This document shows, in pieces, positions 60,670 through 64,000 of a stretch of DNA of 64,000 nt (within the stretch, counting starts at the first letter, position 1; every line of letters starts with the position of its first letter). Location of the stretch: NCBI GenBank assembly GCA_947179485.1, contig OX359249.1:54571402-54635401 (forward strand). The letters run 5' to 3'. A model generated the notes under the pieces. That model did not search any database, was not told the origin of the DNA, and saw only the letters and a program-made list of their open reading frames with translations. This DNA comes from Allacma fusca (Eukaryota; Arthropoda; Collembola; Symphypleona; Sminthuridae). The translations under genes and the position numbers were made by a program.

Positions 60670-61492
60670 ATCGGAAAACTGAAAATAGCGATTAAAATGA
60701 CGTCGTTGCATTAGTCACTTTTTCAGGTGTTTGCTGAACTCATCAGAATCTCTTTATATTTTGGGAATACACGCGGGAAGTCTGCTAAAGCTCAATTCTC
60801 GAATTTGAGATGAATCGGAAAACTTTGAAAATAGCTATGAAAATGAAGTGTCGTTGCTCTGGTCACTTTTTATGGTGTTTGCTGAACTCGTCGGAATCTC
60901 TTTATATTTTGGGAATACACGCGGGCTGTCTGCTAAAGCTCAATTCTCGAATTCGAGATGAATCGGAAAACTTTGCAAATAGCTACGAAAATGAAGTGTC
61001 GTTGCTCTGGTCACTTTTTATGGTGTTTGCTGAACTCGTCGGAATCTCTTTATATTTTGGGAATACACGCGGGCTGTCTGCTAAGCTCAATTCTCGAATT
61101 TGTGATGAATCGGAAAACTGAAAATAGCGATGAAAATGACGTCGTTGCTCTGGTCACTTTTTATGGTGTGTGCTGAACTCGTCAGAATCTCTTTATACTT
61201 TGGGAATCAACTCAGGCAGTCTGCTTAAGCTCGTATCTCGAATTTACGATGAATCGAAAAACTAAAAAATGCTATAAAATGACGTCGTAGCTCTGGTCAC
61301 TTTGAAGGGTGTTTAGTGAACCCGTCAGAATCTCTTTCAACTTTGGGAATACACGCGGGCGGTCTGCTAAAGCTCAATTCTTGAATTTGAGATGAATCGG
61401 AAAACTGAAAATAGCTACGAAAATGAAGTGTCGTTGCTCTGGTCACTTTTTATGGTGTTTGCTGAACTCGGAATCTCTTTATATTTTGGGAA
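60670..61492. repeat. Satellite of about 146 bp, array segment 3 between LINE copies 2 and 3
   Basis: 823 bp, fewer than six monomers, separating two LINE copies. With copy 2 it forms a unit of about 3.1 kb (start-to-start distance of copies 2 and 3 is 3,106 bp). The monomer just before each LINE copy matches closely, down to the CTTGAATTTGAG or CTAGAATTTGAG variants. Confidence 0.95.
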
Positions 61493-61701
61493 TTTTACGG
61501 TTTAAAAGCGATCGCAGTCGTGATATATACGTTTGTCGTAAGAAGGAATATAAAACCCTTGTCAAAAAGAAAAAACAGGATAGGTTTAAACTATTTCAGG
61601 AATTATTATCTAATTGTAAGAGTAGTACGGAGTTCTGGGGAACAATACGTATGTATAGAACATCTAGTGGCAATGTAAACTGTATAAAAACTTCTCAGTG
61701 A
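61493..61701 (+). pseudogene. LINE copy 3, RT linker fragment before the shared TGA
   Basis: Same in-frame TGA (61699-61701) as the other copies. One private change (CTATTTCAG for CTAGTTCAG) turns Val to Phe. Confidence 0.8.
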
Positions 61702-61722
61702 GAGTTATTTTACGAGAATGCG

Positions 61723-63425
61723 ATGCCAATAAGATCAGTAGCTGACATAACTGAGGTGTTTTTTAACAATAATCCCGATATGGATAAGCCCTTTTCTATT
61801 GATGAGTTAAAATCGTGCATTGCCTGCTTAGCTATTGGAAAATCACCGGACCCTGACTGTATTCCCAATATAATGTTAAAGCAGCTTCCTGATAATATAC
61901 TCACATGCTTACTCAAGATATTCAACTCAGCTTTCGCGACAGGCATCTCCCCTCATGTATGGTCAGAAATAGAAGTCGTGATGCTATTCAAAAAGGGGGA
62001 GAAAGACCTACCAGCAAACTACAGAGGAATTGCTCTTATTAATACTATAACCAAATTGTTTACCTCTCTTATTGCAAAGCGTCTGAACTTATGGGCCGAG
62101 ACATACGGAAAGCTCCCTGAAAGTCAAGCAGGATTTAGAAAAGGTCGAGGTTGTCTTGACCAAATATACTGTCTTATGACCATCATTCAGTGTAAGCTTA
62201 GACATGCCGGAGGGAAGCTGTTTGCACTGTTCATTGACTTTCAGAGAGCTTTCGATAGCATTCCCCACGACAAACTATGGCATAAGTTGCATGCATTAGG
62301 TGTAAGTGCCAGGGTAATAAATATCCTTCGCTCAATTTATTGTAAGGCCAGAATGCGTATTAGAACCCTTGAAGGCTATACTAAGTATTTCGATGTAACA
62401 CAAGGTGTGCTGCAGGGTGAGATCTTGAGCCCTTTACTATTCGCTCTGTACATTAGTGACCTAGACGAGTTTATGTTAGGTAAAGGGTGCACCCCTGTGA
62501 GCGGCGGAAATTACCCTATTGTAAACTTACTCTTAGCCGATGACACTGTCACTCTTGCTGATAGCAAGATATCCCTACAGAAAAAAATCAACGTAATTGC
62601 CGAATATTGTTCAATGAATGATCTTGTTATAAATTTAAGCAAAACAAAAATTATCGTGTTTAGGAAGGGAGGTAAACTATGTAGTTCACATCGTTGGTTT
62701 CTAAATAATAATCCGGTTGAAATTGTAAAAACTTACACTTACCTCGGTATTGTATTCTCCTCTTCCGGGGTATTCTACGAGGCTCTTAATGATAGGATCT
62801 CAAAGGCCAGAACATCACTTGCAAAGGTTATTGAACTAGGTTCAAAAAGTAACATGTACTCCTGGAATGGTAGATGCAAGCTGTTCGACTCCATTTGTAC
62901 TTCAACATTACTGTATGCTTCCCAATATGGTGCGTTAATTATGTAAACTTAGATTATATTGAATGTATTCAAACATACTATCTTAAGCGGGTTCTAAGAC
63001 TTCCACGATGTACGCCCAACTATATAGTAAGAATAGAGACCGGACGTCGTAAACTAAGACATCGAGTAGTCTCGGACCTACTAAGGTTCTGGTTTAGGAT
63101 TTTGTTAATGAAGGATGACAGACTCCCTAAAATTTGCTACAATCGGTTACTACAGTTGCACTTCCAAAAGTCTTTACACCCAAAGTATAATTGGTTGCAA
63201 GGTATTGAGGACACTCTTTCCATGTTTGGCTTCCAACATATATTTACACAGCAGTGCCCCTATACCCTGTATGCTAACATTTCTAAAATACTTATTGCAA
63301 TTAGCGAATCTGATTATGACAATGATATTCAGAGGGTGGTTCACTCTACTAACAACACCTTATATAAACACGTTTATGATGTAAATAACAAACGGTATTT
63401 AAACAAACATCAGCTTTATTTTTAA
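61723..63425 (+). pseudogene. LINE copy 3, reverse transcriptase broken by a 1-bp deletion
   Basis: Open from 61723 through motifs A, B (GVLQGEILSP) and C (LADD) to 62946, where loss of one C (62921-62923) shifts the frame in the thumb region. The original frame continues to 63425 and ends at the shared T-run frameshift (63419-63423). Confidence 0.88.
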
Positions 63426-63720
63426 GCGTATTATAGCACAAATTCGTACAAATTGTGGAATGATAGCACATAAGTACCAACAAATGATTTTTGATTACGA
63501 TGTGTGCAAAAAATGCGGTGCCGCTAATTCTAACGACTTGGAGCACTTCCTGTTAGTTTGTAAGTGTACTGAATCTTTAAGACGTAAACATAATATACTT
63601 CACAATGATCTGTTCCACTTGTTAAGGTCCCTAAACAGTTCGAATGTTAATTCCATTAAACTATTTTGTTATTACATTTTTGATTGTATAAAATGTATTG
63701 AAAATGTTCATGATGGGTAA
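63426..63720 (+). pseudogene. LINE copy 3, frameshifted C-terminal zinc segment
   Basis: Identical in kind to copy 2, with CKKCGA and EHFLLVC intact, in the +1 frame after the shared stop. Confidence 0.8.
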
Positions 63721-63769
63721 GTCCCAAGTGAAATAAAACTGACCCTTGTTTGGTCGATTGATTGATTGA

Positions 63770-64000
63770 ATCGGAAAACTGAAAATAGCGATGAAAATGA
63801 CGTCGTTGCATTAGTCACTTTTTCAGGTGTTTGCTGAACTCATCAGAATCTCGTTATATTTTGGGAATACACGCGGGAAGTCTGCAAAGGCTCAATTCTC
63901 GAATTTGAGATGAATCGAAAATCTTTTAAAATAGCTATGAAAATGAAGTGTCGTTGCTCTGGGCACTTTTTATGGTGTTTGCTGAACTCGTCGGAATCTC
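63770..64000. repeat. Satellite of about 146 bp, array segment 4 (runs off the window)
   Basis: About one and a half monomers after LINE copy 3, continuing beyond the end of the window. The array is therefore larger than seen here. Confidence 0.95.

Larger units (their letters stand above)
61493..63769 (+). mobile_element. 5'-truncated LINE inside the satellite, copy 3
   Basis: 2,277 bp, same ends and junctions as copies 1 and 2, and one base shorter than copy 1 because a CCCC run is CCC at 62921-62923. The copy is complete to its GATT-type tail. Confidence 0.93.

Noticed and set aside
41251..63769. Three independent, site-specific LINE insertions into the satellite
   Set aside because: Site preference could explain shared junctions but not the shared 5' truncation, nonsense codon and frameshift.
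10231..64000. CRISPR array or phage-like repeat system
   Set aside because: Repeats are head-to-tail monomers without unique spacers, there are no cas genes, and the setting is eukaryotic.
10231..64000. CENP-B box in the satellite monomer
   Set aside because: No stretch matches the TTCG....A..CGGG core arrangement. The palindromes seen are different, so only nucleosome-like length remains as a hint.
1..64000. tRNA, rRNA or other structured RNA genes
   Set aside because: No A/B-box pair with a cloverleaf, and no rRNA-like conserved blocks, were recognised by eye on either strand.

Overview
The window is animal DNA, most likely from an arthropod. It contains no bacterial-type gene organisation, an intron-containing gene with GT-AG splice sites, LINE (non-LTR) retrotransposons, a DNA transposon with terminal inverted repeats, and tens of kilobases of satellite DNA. 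The species cannot be named from sequence alone. Nothing here looks like an ordinary single-copy host gene; almost every base belongs to a mobile element or a tandem repeat.

Layout. 1-768: a short GC-rich piece followed by AT-rich sequence with no gene I can defend. 769-3429 (minus): a long open LINE ORF with an N-terminal PHD finger, an APE-type endonuclease and a reverse transcriptase. 3430-3661: the region 5' of that LINE, with a small 12-bp repeat. 3662-10230: a short-period AT-rich satellite built on a unit of about 14 bp ending in TTCGACC. It is interrupted at 6299-7883 by a 1,585-bp DNA transposon with 26-bp inverted repeats and a TTT target duplication. That element carries no transposase. 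It carries instead a three-exon minus-strand gene for a predicted 280-residue protein with a RING finger, a coiled coil and two CCHC zinc knuckles. This is the most interesting item in the window.

10231-64000: a second, unrelated satellite with monomers of about 141-148 bp (mean about 146), roughly 320 copies, in several sequence classes. Blocks of monomers have been duplicated at many scales. I read direct offsets of 728, 1,013, 1,024, 1,160, 1,171, 1,446, 1,590, 1,881, 3,641 and 9,178 bp, mostly near-multiples of the monomer. Three nearly identical 5'-truncated LINE copies (41251, 58387, 61493) lie inside it. All three share the same truncation point, the same junctions with the satellite, the same in-frame TGA and the same +1 T frameshift, so one dead insertion was multiplied with the satellite rather than inserting three times.

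The many small ORFs inside both satellites follow from near-multiple-of-three repeat periods and are not annotated as genes. Sequence this repetitive is prone to collapse or expansion in assembly, so copy numbers should be treated with care.
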